From Acetobacterium wieringae (lineage in GTDB: Bacteria > Bacillota > Clostridia > Eubacteriales > Eubacteriaceae): a stretch of DNA of 64,000 nt. The DNA lies in assembly GCF_001766835.1 (NCBI RefSeq), contig NZ_LKEU01000029.1, positions 62,001 to 126,000 on the forward strand, in the 5' to 3' direction. A model generated the notes under the pieces. It saw only the letters and a list, made by a program, of their open reading frames with translations. It was not told where the DNA came from and did not search any database. This document shows positions 17,466 through 26,723 of this stretch, one piece after another. Positions within the stretch are counted from its first letter, which is position 1, and each line of letters starts with the position of its first letter. The position numbers were made by a program, and so were the translations under genes.

Positions 17466-17819
17466 ATGATCATACAAAATGAATCAAAAACACAAGAAAT
17501 AAAACAGAATATGCGGGGTGGTCACGGGAACGTTGAGATTACCCACATCACTGATAGCGAAATTCTAGGGAAAAACTGCCGACTATTTGCCCAGATCACA
17601 GTAAAACCGGGAGACTCCATTGGAGAACATCAGCATACAGGTGAGCAGGAAATATTCTATTTTTTACAAGGAAAAGGGATGGTCGTTGATAATGGCATTC
17701 AGTTACAGATAGGACCCGGAGATGTGATGGTCACTCCGGATCAGGGTAGCCACAGCGTTGTCAATACTGGGGATGAGGATTTGGTGTTTATGGCACTGAT
17801 TCTCAATGAAAATGTGTGA
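17466..17819 (+). CDS. Cupin domain protein
   Basis: A 117-residue single-domain cupin. Motif 1 is seen as GEHQHTGEQEIFYFLQGKG, with two His and a Glu as likely metal ligands, and motif 2 as PDQGSHSVVNTGDEDL with a third His. The catalytic role or ligand cannot be told from sequence; such proteins range from isomerases to sensors. The stop overlaps the GTG start of nth (GTGA), implying translational coupling. Confidence 0.85.
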   Translation: MIIQNESKTQEIKQNMRGGHGNVEITHITDSEILGKNCRLFAQITVKPGDSIGEHQHTGEQEIFYFLQGKGMVVDNGIQLQIGPGDVMVTPDQGSHSVVNTGDEDLVFMALILNENV

Positions 17820-18472
17820 TCAAGAAGAATATTGAACAAGTCTTAGCCACATTGGAGTGCCTTTACGGTCAGGAACAATGTGGCTTAGATTTTAGTAGCC
17901 CTTTTGAATTGTTGATCGCCACCATCCTATCAGCACAATGCACCGATGTGAGAGTAAATATCGTTACCGGGGATTTGTTTAAGAATTATAATACACCAGA
18001 ATCGATTTTGTCATTGGGGGAAGTAGGGCTACTTGAAAAAATAAAAACCTGTGGACTGGCTAAAACAAAAGCCAAAAATATTATTTTGACCTGTCATCGG
18101 TTATTGACAGAGTATTGTGGCAAGGTACCAGAGCAACTGGATGAACTGATTACACTTCCTGGGGTTGGACGCAAAACTGCCAATGTGGTAATGAGTAATG
18201 CCTTTGATATCCCGGCAATTGCAGTTGATACCCATGTTTTTCGAGTTTCACGTCGAATCGGTCTGGCTCAGGGAAAGACCGTTTTGGAAGTTGAAAAAGA
18301 ATTGATGAAAAATATTCCAAAAGACAAATGGTCCCAGGCTCACCATTGGCTTATCTGGCATGGACGAAAATGTTGTACAGCAAGAAATCCCAATTGTAGC
18401 GGGTGTGAGCTAAGCAGCATCTGTGATTTTGGACGTCAAAATATTAAAGAAGCATCGTCTCAAAGCAATTAA
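17816..18472 (+). CDS. nth: Endonuclease III (DNA glycosylase / AP lyase)
   Basis: Base-excision repair enzyme that removes oxidised pyrimidines and cleaves the abasic site. The 218-residue protein has the helix-hairpin-helix LPGVGRKTANVV with the catalytic Lys, the catalytic Asp in AVDTHVFR, and a C-terminal 4Fe-4S motif of the form C-x6-C-x2-C-x5-C (CTARNPNCSGCELSSIC). The GTG start overlaps the cupin stop by four bases. Confidence 0.96.
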   Translation: MIKKNIEQVLATLECLYGQEQCGLDFSSPFELLIATILSAQCTDVRVNIVTGDLFKNYNTPESILSLGEVGLLEKIKTCGLAKTKAKNIILTCHRLLTEYCGKVPEQLDELITLPGVGRKTANVVMSNAFDIPAIAVDTHVFRVSRRIGLAQGKTVLEVEKELMKNIPKDKWSQAHHWLIWHGRKCCTARNPNCSGCELSSICDFGRQNIKEASSQSN

Positions 18473-18475
18473 TTC

Positions 18476-18504
18476 TTGTGTTTTTCTTAAGAATGGTTTA
18501 TGAT
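18476..18504 (+). promoter_or_regulatory. Promoter of the liv operon
   Basis: -35 TTGTGT (18476-18481) and -10 TATGAT (18499-18504) are 17 bp apart. An inverted repeat ATTCTT/AAGAAT (18472-18477 and 18489-18494) spans the -35 and spacer. It could be an operator or a weak hairpin at the end of nth. Confidence 0.6.
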
Positions 18505-18547
18505 AAGCACTATAAATAATCATTGAAAAGAAAAAGGAGGAAAAGAA

Positions 18548-19693
18548 ATGAAGAAAAGAGTTGTTAGTGTTTTACTTGTTGTTATGTTCACCGCTTCTAT
18601 TTTTGCATTCGCAGGATGTTCAACATCTGGCGGAAGTTCTGATGTTGTCAAACTTGGTTTTATCGGACCAATGACTGGCGATGCTGCTATTTATGGAAGC
18701 TCAGCAGAAGAAGGTGCGCAATTAGCCGTCGCTGAAATTAATGCTGCTGGCGGTATTGATGGAAAAAACATCGAATTGGTTGCTTATGATTCAAAAGCAG
18801 ATCAAACTGAAGCAATCAATGCTTATAATCGATTAAGAGACCAGGATGGTGTTGTTGCAGTGATCGGCGGAACCTTAAGTGGGGAAACCTTAGCAATGAA
18901 AGACATCATGGTTTCAGATAATATGCCAGTACTGTCACCAACAGCAACAGCTGTGGAAGTAACTCAAGATGCTCCAAATGTATTTCGAGCATGCTTCCTG
19001 GATGACTATCAGGGTCAAGCTGCTGCTAACTTTGCGGCTACTACTTTAGGTGCAAAAACTGCGGCATTGTTAATCGGAACGGGTAATCCCTACTCAGAAG
19101 GTGTATCAGAAGCCTTCAAAGCGGCATTTACAGCTAAAGGTGGCACAATTGCCGGTAGCGAATCTTACGGTACGGCTGATAAAGATTTCAGTGCTCAGTT
19201 GACAAAAATCAAAGAAATGAATCCGGATGTCGTATTTGTTCCAGACTATGTTCAAACAGTTGGACCAATTCTTCAAAAAGCCAAAGAAATGGGTATTACC
19301 GCAAAATTTGTTGGAGCTGATGGTTGGGATGGCGTTCAAGAAGAATACGCTGACGCCGCTCAGGGAAATTACTTCACCAATCACTATGCTGCCGATTCAC
19401 CATCTGAAACCGTTCAGAACTTTATCACTGCCTATAAAGCCGAGTATGATAAAGTGCCAAACTCTTTTGCAGCTTTAGGTTATGATGCTGTATATGCCAT
19501 GGTCGAAGCAATTACTGCAGCTGGTTCTACTGAGTCTGCAGATATTATCACAGCTTTAAATGCGACGGATCATCCTGGCGTTACTGGAACTTTGAAGTTT
19601 GATGAAGAGGGAAATCCAAAGGATAAAGAAGTAACTATTATTAAGATCGATGGCGGTCAGTTAAAATATGACTCAACCGTTGTTAACAAATAG
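18548..19693 (+). CDS. livK: Branched-chain amino-acid type ABC transporter substrate-binding lipoprotein
   Basis: Extracellular solute-binding lipoprotein of the LivJ/LivK family that delivers ligand to the LivHMGF transporter. The 381-residue protein has a signal peptide with a lipobox ending FAGC at about residue 24, a Gly/Ser-rich tether, and a periplasmic-binding fold type I body (VKLGFIGPMTGDAAIYG, NGLRDQDGVVAVIGG-like segments). AAGGAGGAAAAG is a strong ribosome site. The family name implies Leu/Ile/Val, but relatives also bind other amino acids, urea or amides, so the ligand is not settled. A hairpin separates it from livH, as expected where the binding protein is needed in excess. 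Confidence 0.92.
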   Translation: MKKRVVSVLLVVMFTASIFAFAGCSTSGGSSDVVKLGFIGPMTGDAAIYGSSAEEGAQLAVAEINAAGGIDGKNIELVAYDSKADQTEAINAYNRLRDQDGVVAVIGGTLSGETLAMKDIMVSDNMPVLSPTATAVEVTQDAPNVFRACFLDDYQGQAAANFAATTLGAKTAALLIGTGNPYSEGVSEAFKAAFTAKGGTIAGSESYGTADKDFSAQLTKIKEMNPDVVFVPDYVQTVGPILQKAKEMGITAKFVGADGWDGVQEEYADAAQGNYFTNHYAADSPSETVQNFITAYKAEYDKVPNSFAALGYDAVYAMVEAITAAGSTESADIITALNATDHPGVTGTLKFDEEGNPKDKEVTIIKIDGGQLKYDSTVVNK

Positions 19694-19728
19694 TATTTCA
19701 TAAACGACAATATTACAAGCAGTACAAG

Positions 19729-19759
19729 GGATATAGGAGAGACCATCTCTTCTATATCC
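19729..19759 (+). terminator. Intra-operon hairpin between livK and livH
   Basis: GGATATAGGAGAGA pairs with TCTCTTCTATATCC (14 pairs, one G-U) around a three-base loop and is followed by ATTTTA. It probably causes partial termination or protects the livK 3' end. Confidence 0.75.
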
Positions 19760-19791
19760 ATTTTATGTTATTCTATAAAGGAGGATACATC

Positions 19792-20670
19792 GTGAATTTA
19801 TTTCTGCAACAGCTGATCAACGGGCTCAATGTAGGGAGTATCTATGCGCTCATCGCAATCGGTTATACCATGGTATATGGCATTATTAAACTAATCAACT
19901 TTGCCCATGGTGAAATCATGATGTTCGGCGCATATTTTGCATTTATTGCTGCCACCAGCTTTCACCTTCCGGTTTGGGCGGTGCTCTTATCATCGATGGT
20001 CATTATGGCTATCATTGGAGTTGCCATCGAATTTATCGCCTATCGTCCCTTGAGAAATGCCCCCCGACTGTCTGCGCTGATTACTGCTATTGGGGTGAGT
20101 TTGTTTTTGCAAAATCTGGCGTTGATTATTTTTAAGCCAGATCCCAAGGTTATGCCAAAAATATTTCCGGAGACCATTTATAAAATAGGTGAAATCGAAA
20201 TCAGTTCAACCACTCTGATTACTATAGGTTTGTCACTGTTTTTTATGGTTCTATTGGATCTATTTATTCGAAAAACAAAACAGGGTCGTGCCATGCGTGC
20301 CGTATCAGAAGACAAGGATGCTGCGATTCTGATGGGGATTAATGTTAATCGAACGATTTCGCTTACCTTTGCGGTGGGCTCAGCACTTGGTGCTTTAGGC
20401 GGGGTTCTCTACAGTGTCGCGTATATTCAGGTATACCCAACAATGGGCGTTATGCCTGGCTTAAAAGCATTCATTGCTGCGGTATTAGGGGGGATCGGAA
20501 TTATCCCTGGAGCGATGCTCGGCGGGTTTATCATTGGTATGGTTGAAACAATGACAAAAGCGTATCTTTCAACAACTTGGGCTGATGCCATTGTATTTGC
20601 GATTCTAATTGTGGTACTGCTTTTCAAACCAACAGGCATCTTGGGAAAAAATACGAGAGAGAAGGTATAA
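19792..20670 (+). CDS. livH: Branched-chain amino-acid type ABC transporter permease LivH
   Basis: Membrane permease with about eight helices forming half of the translocation channel with LivM. Family motifs include GSIYALIAIGYTMVYGI and INFAHGEIMM near the N-terminus and RAVSEDKDAAILMGINV. The start was set at GTG 19792 because AAGGAGG (19778-19784) lies seven bases upstream; the ATG at 19765 would lie before the ribosome site. The resulting length is 292 residues, normal for the family. Confidence 0.94.
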   Translation: MNLFLQQLINGLNVGSIYALIAIGYTMVYGIIKLINFAHGEIMMFGAYFAFIAATSFHLPVWAVLLSSMVIMAIIGVAIEFIAYRPLRNAPRLSALITAIGVSLFLQNLALIIFKPDPKVMPKIFPETIYKIGEIEISSTTLITIGLSLFFMVLLDLFIRKTKQGRAMRAVSEDKDAAILMGINVNRTISLTFAVGSALGALGGVLYSVAYIQVYPTMGVMPGLKAFIAAVLGGIGIIPGAMLGGFIIGMVETMTKAYLSTTWADAIVFAILIVVLLFKPTGILGKNTREKV

Positions 20671-20673
20671 ACA

Positions 20674-21681
20674 ATGGATCACAATAAGAAAAAAGCATAT
20701 TTAATTAATGCAATTGCTATCGTTGCCCTTTACCTTGTATTTTTCGTGCTGATTCAGACGAAGACCATGAACAATTATTTTGTGGGAATTGCCATTATGA
20801 CTTGTATAATGATTATCATGGCGATGAGTTTAAATATTGTAGCCGGATTTTTAGGTGAAATGGCCTTGGGTCATGCCGGGTTTATGGCCATTGGCGCTTA
20901 CTCATCTGCCAGTTTTTCGATGGCATTGATTGACGGAGGATTGTCATTGCCGCCAATTGTCACGCTTGTTCTGGCGATGATTGTTGGCGGGATTGTTGCT
21001 GGAATTTTTGGATTTCTCATCGGGACACCAACGCTGCGACTCCGTGGGGACTATTTGGGGATCGTAACCATCGGGTTTTCGGAAATTATCCGAATCTTTT
21101 TTATTAATTTTGGACCGACTGGTGGAGCCGCTGGATTAAAAGGAATTACCCGGCTGGTGAATTTCAACAATGTCTATTGGATTACGATAATTGTTGCATT
21201 TCTGATTTTTACATTAGGCAGATCAAAGCAGGGGCGGGCCATTATTTCCATCAGAGAAGATGAGATCGCTTCGGAGGCTGCGGGGATACCGACCACCCGA
21301 TACAAGGTATTGGCATTTTCGCTGGCGGCTTTTTTTGCTGGTGTTGGCGGTTCATTATATGCCCACTATCAATCATTTCTGGAGCCGAGCAAGTTTGGCT
21401 TTATGTTTTCGATTGAAATGTTTGTTATTGTAGTTTTAGGTGGATTGGGAAGCTTAACCGGCTCAATCATTTCGGCCATCGTTTTGACAGTGTTGCCGGA
21501 AATGCTTCGTAGTTTTTCCGAATACCGACTATTGGTTTACTCTCTTGTGTTGATTATCATGATGATTTTCAGACCGCAGGGAATTTTCGGAAGATCCGAA
21601 TTTTCGCTGATAGCTTTTATTGAATCACTGATTCAACGAAAAAACGTCAAGAATTCCATCGGCGGAGGTGAAGCATCATGA
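20674..21681 (+). CDS. livM: Branched-chain amino-acid type ABC transporter permease LivM
   Basis: Second permease of the transporter, 335 residues with about eight to ten membrane helices. It shows the typical AGFLGEMALGHAGFMAIGAY, LRLRGDYLGIVTIGF and SIREDEIASEAAGI segments, the last matching the coupling region that contacts the ATPases. The start lies three bases after the livH stop. Its TGA overlaps the livG ATG by four bases. Confidence 0.94.
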   Translation: MDHNKKKAYLINAIAIVALYLVFFVLIQTKTMNNYFVGIAIMTCIMIIMAMSLNIVAGFLGEMALGHAGFMAIGAYSSASFSMALIDGGLSLPPIVTLVLAMIVGGIVAGIFGFLIGTPTLRLRGDYLGIVTIGFSEIIRIFFINFGPTGGAAGLKGITRLVNFNNVYWITIIVAFLIFTLGRSKQGRAIISIREDEIASEAAGIPTTRYKVLAFSLAAFFAGVGGSLYAHYQSFLEPSKFGFMFSIEMFVIVVLGGLGSLTGSIISAIVLTVLPEMLRSFSEYRLLVYSLVLIIMMIFRPQGIFGRSEFSLIAFIESLIQRKNVKNSIGGGEAS

Positions 21682-22436
21682 CCGTTTTATCAGCAAAAAA
21701 TATTACGATGCAATTTGGTGGTTTAACTGCAGTTGATCAGTTTAATCTTGAATTGAGTGCTAACGAGCTGGTTGGTTTAATTGGACCCAACGGCGCAGGC
21801 AAAACGACAATTTTCAATATGCTAACCGGCGTTTATGTTCCAACAATGGGTGAGATTATGCTTAATGATCAAAGCATCATTAAAAAAACTCCTCACGAAA
21901 TCGTCAAACTGGGTGCCAGTCGAACCTTTCAAAATATTCGATTGTTTAAAGATTTGACTGCGGTGGAAAATGTAAAAATAGCCTATCACAATTTTATCGA
22001 CTATAACATGGTTCAGGGGATGTTCAGAACAAAAAAATTCTGGACAGAAGAAAAAAAAGCTCACGAAGAATGCATGAAACTTCTGGATATTTTTGATATG
22101 GGCGAGTATGCTGATACCCTGGCTAAAAACCTTCCCTATGGGCAGCAACGTAAACTGGAAATTGCCAGAGCGCTGGCTTCAGATCCAAAAGTACTGATGT
22201 TGGACGAGCCAGCGGCGGGAATGAACCCGAATGAAACGGCTGAGCTCATGGAAACCATTCACTTCATCAGGAACAAATTTGACATTACTGTTTTGCTCAT
22301 TGAACATGATATGAAACTGGTTATGGGGATTTGTGAGCGGATTATCGTGGTAGATTACGGAAAAACTATTGCTGAAGGCACTCCGGATGAAATTAAGAAC
22401 AACCCTGATGTTATTCGTGCTTATTTAGGAGATTAG
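21678..22436 (+). CDS. livG: Branched-chain amino-acid type ABC transporter ATP-binding protein LivG
   Basis: Cytosolic ATPase of the transporter, 252 residues. Walker A GPNGAGKTT, the signature-like LPYGQQRKLEIARAL, Walker B VLMLDEPAAGMNP and the switch His in LLIEHDMKLVMGI are intact. The signature uses PYGQQR rather than LSGGQ, which is normal for LivG. It overlaps livM by four bases and lies ten bases before livF. Confidence 0.95.
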   Translation: MTVLSAKNITMQFGGLTAVDQFNLELSANELVGLIGPNGAGKTTIFNMLTGVYVPTMGEIMLNDQSIIKKTPHEIVKLGASRTFQNIRLFKDLTAVENVKIAYHNFIDYNMVQGMFRTKKFWTEEKKAHEECMKLLDIFDMGEYADTLAKNLPYGQQRKLEIARALASDPKVLMLDEPAAGMNPNETAELMETIHFIRNKFDITVLLIEHDMKLVMGICERIIVVDYGKTIAEGTPDEIKNNPDVIRAYLGD

Positions 22437-22446
22437 GAGGCCGTAA

Positions 22447-23151
22447 ATGCTGAAAGTAAAAGATTTAAATGTACATTATGGAAAAATTCATGCGATCAAG
22501 GGTATTAGCTTTGAGGTCAATGAGGGTGAGATTGTTACCCTTATCGGTGCCAACGGTGCTGGGAAAACGACTATTCTCCAAACGATTTCAGGACTATTAA
22601 AACCCAGTGAAGGGATGGTGTCTTTTGAAGGCGAAAACCTTAATAAGGTGCCAGCCCATCAAATTCCGGTAATGGGAATAGCCCATGTTCCAGAAGGGCG
22701 ACGTATTTTTGCCGAAATGACCGTTTATGAAAACCTCCAAATGGGAGCCTATATCAGAAATGATAAGGATCAGATCCAAGAGGACATGGAAAAAATATTT
22801 TTGAATTTTCCCCGACTTAAAGAACGGATTAAACAAATTGCCGGAACCTTAAGCGGTGGTGAACAACAAATGTTAGCAATGGGACGAGCCTTAATGACAC
22901 GACCAAAACTGATTTTGCTCGATGAACCATCAATGGGTCTGGCACCACTTCTGGTCGACGAGATTTTTAACATGATCCAAACTGTAAATGATGCTGGAAC
23001 AACGGTTTTATTGGTTGAGCAAAATGCGAACAAGGCTTTGCACATTGCCAATCGAGCTTATGTGCTGGAAACTGGATACATTAAACTTTCTGGTAATGCC
23101 AGAGATCTTCTGGTGAATCCGGAAGTTCAACAAGCTTATTTAGGTGGTTGA
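22447..23151 (+). CDS. livF: Branched-chain amino-acid type ABC transporter ATP-binding protein LivF
   Basis: Second ATPase of the transporter, 234 residues, expected to form a heterodimer with LivG. It shows Walker A GANGAGKTT, signature LSGGEQQMLAMGRAL, Walker B LILLDEPSMGLAP and switch segment LLVEQNANKAL, all intact. A strong AGGAGG ribosome site precedes the ATG. It is the last gene of the operon and a terminator follows directly. Confidence 0.95.
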   Translation: MLKVKDLNVHYGKIHAIKGISFEVNEGEIVTLIGANGAGKTTILQTISGLLKPSEGMVSFEGENLNKVPAHQIPVMGIAHVPEGRRIFAEMTVYENLQMGAYIRNDKDQIQEDMEKIFLNFPRLKERIKQIAGTLSGGEQQMLAMGRALMTRPKLILLDEPSMGLAPLLVDEIFNMIQTVNDAGTTVLLVEQNANKALHIANRAYVLETGYIKLSGNARDLLVNPEVQQAYLGG

Positions 23152-23153
23152 TT

Positions 23154-23183
23154 AAAAAACTGTCTCGCTAGAGGCAGTTTTTT
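23154..23183 (+). terminator. Rho-independent terminator of the liv operon
   Basis: AAAAAACTGTCTC and GAGGCAGTTTTTT pair around a GCTA loop, with one G-U pair. The symmetric A/T ends would let it act in both directions. Confidence 0.92.
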
Positions 23184-23256
23184 AATGGAGGGGACATCTC
23201 TGTTAAATTTGATGTCATACACCTGGAATATTTCTTAAACACCTTGATTTTCATCC

Positions 23257-23285
23257 TTGATATGAAAATATACCTATGATATACT
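23257..23285 (+). promoter_or_regulatory. Promoter of tig
   Basis: -35 TTGATA (23257-23262), 17-bp spacer, -10 TATACT (23280-23285): each box matches the consensus at five of six positions. The leader is about 45 bases. No CIRCE or CtsR site was seen nearby. Confidence 0.8.
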
Positions 23286-23335
23286 GTTAAAATTGAATGT
23301 GAATATAATTTATAGTGAAAGATACGGAGGATAAC

Positions 23336-24634
23336 ATGAGTGCTACAGTAGAAAGTATTGAAAAAAATATTGCAACCCTAAAAATTGAAATAAGTCCGGA
23401 GGAATATTCAAAGGCTGTTAAAAAGTCCTATGATAAAAATAAAAAACGTTTTTCGGTTCCAGGCTTCAGAAAAGGAAAAGTACCTAAACAGGTAATCGAA
23501 TCCTACTATGGAAAAAATGTATTTATGGAAGACGCCATCGATTTTGCCTTTGCGCCTGCTTATACCAGTGCATTGGAAGAAACAGAAATCAAACCAGTAA
23601 CTCGACCTGATCTGGAAAACATCGAAAAAATCAGCGAAGAAGAAGGCGCGACCTTTATCGTTAAGGTTGGGGTGAAACCAGAAATTAAATTGGGTGACTA
23701 CAAAGGGGCGGAAGTAGATTCTCTGGAAGCCGAGATTACAGATGAGGAGATTGTGGCTGAGCTGGCAAAAATGCAGGACCAGAATGCCCGACTGGTTACA
23801 TTAGAAGCTGGTGAAGTTAAAGATGGTGCGACGGTTACCATTGATTACGAAGGCTTTTTAAACGATGAGCCATTTATTGGCGGTAAAGATACTGATTATG
23901 ATTTAGTAATTGGGAGCGGAACCTTTATTCCTGGCTTTGAAGAACAATTAATTGGTGCTAAGATCGGTGAAGAAGCAACTGTCAACGTTACCTTCCCAGA
24001 TGAATACCATGCCGAAAACCTTAAGGGACAAGCCGTAGTGTTCAAAGTTGCGGTTAAGGGGATTAAAGAAAAAGAATTGCCGGAATTAGATGATGATTTT
24101 GCGAAAGATACCAGTGAGTTTGATACTTTAGACGAACTGAAAGCTGATGTCGCAGCACGGTTAAAAGATGCTAAAACTGCTGAACTGAGAAAAGCGGCTG
24201 AAATTACAGCTGTTAATTTTGCAGTGGAAAACGCTGAAATTGATGTACCTTATTTAATGATTGAGGAAGAGGTTGACAATAACCTGCAAAACTTTGAAAG
24301 CCAAATGAAACAGCAGGGTATTTCATTGGATGACTACTTTAAATATACGAATGTTAATCGTGAAGATTTCAGAAATAATCTGAAAGAGGATGCAGAAAGA
24401 AATATCAAAACGGAGCTGATTCTTTCAAAAATCGGTGAAATGGAAGCTTTGGAAGCAACTGAAGAAGAAGTGGATGAAGAGATTAAAGTATTTGCAGATG
24501 CCTATGGACATGATTTTGAAGAATATAAAAAAGGTCTTCAGGAAAGAATGTTAGACTATATCAAGGCAAATATTATTAGACGAAAGACAGTGGAAATGCT
24601 GGTAGATGCAGCGACTACAAAAATTTCAGAGTAA
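23336..24634 (+). CDS. tig: Trigger factor (ribosome-associated chaperone, peptidyl-prolyl isomerase)
   Basis: Binds the ribosome exit tunnel and shields nascent chains. The 432-residue protein has the ribosome-binding loop GFRKGKVPK near residue 43, the FKBP-type isomerase domain around residues 150-240 ([29 protein letters not shown]), and a long helical C-terminal chaperone domain. The start was set at ATG 23336 because GGAGG sits just upstream; an upstream GTG at 23315 would precede that site. It is the first gene of the tig-clpP-clpX string. Confidence 0.96.
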   Translation: MSATVESIEKNIATLKIEISPEEYSKAVKKSYDKNKKRFSVPGFRKGKVPKQVIESYYGKNVFMEDAIDFAFAPAYTSALEETEIKPVTRPDLENIEKISEEEGATFIVKVGVKPEIKLGDYKGAEVDSLEAEITDEEIVAELAKMQDQNARLVTLEAGEVKDGATVTIDYEGFLNDEPFIGGKDTDYDLVIGSGTFIPGFEEQLIGAKIGEEATVNVTFPDEYHAENLKGQAVVFKVAVKGIKEKELPELDDDFAKDTSEFDTLDELKADVAARLKDAKTAELRKAAEITAVNFAVENAEIDVPYLMIEEEVDNNLQNFESQMKQQGISLDDYFKYTNVNREDFRNNLKEDAERNIKTELILSKIGEMEALEATEEEVDEEIKVFADAYGHDFEEYKKGLQERMLDYIKANIIRRKTVEMLVDAATTKISE

Positions 24635-24660
24635 TAATAAGAAAGCAGGAAAGTGTATTC

Positions 24661-25278
24661 ATGCTAACAAGTAAAACAACACAATCGTTAATTAGCAATA
24701 ACCTGGTTCCGATGGTTGTCGAACAGACTGGCCGGGGAGAACGATCATACGACCTATTTTCGCGATTATTAAAAGAAAGAATCATTTTTTTAAATGGGGA
24801 AATAAATGAAAGCCTGGCTTCTTTGATTGTCGGACAACTGATTTTTTTAGAATCCGATAATGCGGAAAAAGATATTCAGATTTATATTAATAGTCCGGGT
24901 GGGGCAGTGACAGCAGGTTTGGCCATCTACGACACAATGAATTACATACGTTGTGACGTGTCTACTATCTGTGTAGGACTTGCTGCATCGATGGGGGCAT
25001 TTTTATTGGCTGCCGGAGCAAAGGGAAAACGCTTTTCTCTTCCAAACAGTGAAATAATGATTCATCAGCCGCTAGGTGGCGCTCAGGGGCAAAGCACCGA
25101 TGTGGAAATTTATGCAAAACGTTTGATAAAGACACGAGAAAAATTAAATTTAATACTTAGCGAGCGAACCGGGCAACCCCTGGAAACTATTGCTAAAGAT
25201 ACTGATCGCGATAATTTTATGGATCCTGACGAAGCGAAGGCCTACGGATTGATTGATGAGATCATTGTGTCGAGATAG
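24661..25278 (+). CDS. clpP: ATP-dependent Clp protease proteolytic subunit ClpP
   Basis: Serine protease that assembles into a 14-subunit barrel and works with ClpX. The catalytic triad is visible: Ser in [12 protein letters not shown], His in IMIHQPLGG and Asp in DTDRDNFMD. The 205-residue protein carries about ten residues more at the N-terminus than the usual [17 protein letters not shown] start, perhaps a propeptide. It sits between tig and clpX with short gaps, the usual Firmicute arrangement. Confidence 0.97.
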   Translation: MLTSKTTQSLISNNLVPMVVEQTGRGERSYDLFSRLLKERIIFLNGEINESLASLIVGQLIFLESDNAEKDIQIYINSPGGAVTAGLAIYDTMNYIRCDVSTICVGLAASMGAFLLAAGAKGKRFSLPNSEIMIHQPLGGAQGQSTDVEIYAKRLIKTREKLNLILSERTGQPLETIAKDTDRDNFMDPDEAKAYGLIDEIIVSR

Positions 25279-25289
25279 GAGGCTTAGAA

Positions 25290-26561
25290 ATGGCAAGAAA
25301 TGAAGATAGCATCGAAAATGCCCGATGTTCCTTTTGTGGTAAAAGCCAATCTCAGGTAAAACGAATGGTGGCTGGGCCAGGCGTTTATATTTGCAATGAA
25401 TGTATCGAGCTCTGTGAAGAAATAATGGATGTGGAAAGCATGCCTGAGGATATTGCGTTTGATGATGTCCCCAAACCAAAAGAAATCAAACTCAAATTAA
25501 GTGAATATGTCATCGCTCAAAACCGTGCCAAGCGAGCCCTGGCTGTGGCCGTTTACAATCATTACAAACGGATTACTGCGATGGATGAAAATGATGCCGA
25601 AGTTGAATTGCAAAAAAGTAATATTCTATTAATTGGTCCAACGGGGTCAGGAAAAACGCTTTTAGCGCAAACATTAGCCCGAGTTTTAAATGTACCATTT
25701 GCGATTGCCGATGCAACTTCATTAACGGAGGCCGGTTATGTCGGCGAAGATGTGGAAAATATTCTGTTAAAACTACTTCAAGCGGCTAATTTTGATGTAG
25801 CCAAAGCCGAAAAGGGCATTATTTATATCGATGAGATTGATAAAATCGCCAGAAAAGGTGACAACCCTTCAATCACCAGAGATGTCAGCGGTGAAGGTGT
25901 ACAACAGGCGTTATTAAAAATTCTTGAAGGTACAATTGCAAATGTCCCGCCACAGGGTGGACGTAAACATCCGCATCAGGATTTTATTCAAATTAACACA
26001 AACAATATATTATTTATTTGTGGTGGTGCTTTTGACGGCATGGATAAAGTAATTGAGCAGCGAATGGAAAAAAGTTCAATGGGTTTTGGTGCAGACATTC
26101 GCAGTTCCAAAGAAAAAATTGAGGATGATGATCTGAGTTCAGTTCAGCCGCAAGATCTGCTGAAGTATGGTCTGATTCCGGAGTTTATTGGTCGAATTCC
26201 TGTGATTGCATCGTTAGAACACTTAGATGAGAGCGCCCTGATACAAATTTTGACGGAGCCACGAAATGCGTTAGTGAAACAATACATAAAAATGTTTCGG
26301 ATTGAAGGGGTCGAATTGGAATTTCAGCAGGATGCACTCGTGGCAATTGCTAAAAAAGCCATGGATACAAAAACTGGTGCCAGAGGTCTCCGAGGAATCA
26401 TTGAGAATATAATGCTTGATATTATGTTTGAAGTTCCTTCGAATGAGAATATTGAGAAAGTGATCATAACCAAAGAGGTTGTTGAAAAACAAGTTGAACC
26501 GATTATGATTCTTGGACAGAAAAACAACGAAAAAAGCAAAAAGAATGATGTAGTATCGTAG
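25290..26561 (+). CDS. clpX: ATP-dependent Clp protease ATP-binding subunit ClpX
   Basis: AAA+ unfoldase that feeds substrates to ClpP. The 423-residue protein has an N-terminal zinc-binding domain (CSFCGK and CNECIELC), Walker A GPTGSGKT, pore-loop region [11 protein letters not shown], Walker [11 protein letters not shown], a ClpP-docking loop reading MGFGAD where IGF is usual, and a sensor 2 segment GARGLRG. It starts 11 bases after clpP with AGGAGG as ribosome site. Confidence 0.97.
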   Translation: MARNEDSIENARCSFCGKSQSQVKRMVAGPGVYICNECIELCEEIMDVESMPEDIAFDDVPKPKEIKLKLSEYVIAQNRAKRALAVAVYNHYKRITAMDENDAEVELQKSNILLIGPTGSGKTLLAQTLARVLNVPFAIADATSLTEAGYVGEDVENILLKLLQAANFDVAKAEKGIIYIDEIDKIARKGDNPSITRDVSGEGVQQALLKILEGTIANVPPQGGRKHPHQDFIQINTNNILFICGGAFDGMDKVIEQRMEKSSMGFGADIRSSKEKIEDDDLSSVQPQDLLKYGLIPEFIGRIPVIASLEHLDESALIQILTEPRNALVKQYIKMFRIEGVELEFQQDALVAIAKKAMDTKTGARGLRGIIENIMLDIMFEVPSNENIEKVIITKEVVEKQVEPIMILGQKNNEKSKKNDVVS

Positions 26562-26573
26562 ATTTTATTAAAT

Positions 26574-26643
26574 AGCCGTTCAAAAGACCAACTACTCTTT
26601 GGTATTTTATACCGTGTATTTGAAATTTTGCACGGCTTTTTTT
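26574..26643 (+). terminator. Terminator after clpX
   Basis: AGCCGTTCAAAA (26574-26585) pairs with TTTTGCACGGCT (26626-26637), with one mismatch. The 40-base loop can fold further, and a T7 run follows. It ends the tig-clpP-clpX unit. Confidence 0.8.
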
Positions 26644-26723
26644 AAAAAACTTGGGTATAAATCAATACAGGTAATTACATAAAAGGTGCTTTTCATAATA
26701 ATAGAGGTAAGGAGTTGATTAAT

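Noticed and set aside
17043..17477. Long minus-strand and +frame open frames rich in Trp/Arg/Gly or Val/Gly over the PBP tail
   Set aside because: They arise from the Thr/Pro codon repeat read in other frames, with low-complexity translations and no ribosome sites.
23184..23335. CIRCE or CtsR heat-shock operators before tig-clpP-clpX
   Set aside because: No TTAGCACTC/GAGTGCTAA repeat and no CtsR heptamer repeat were found; only a sigma-A type promoter is visible.
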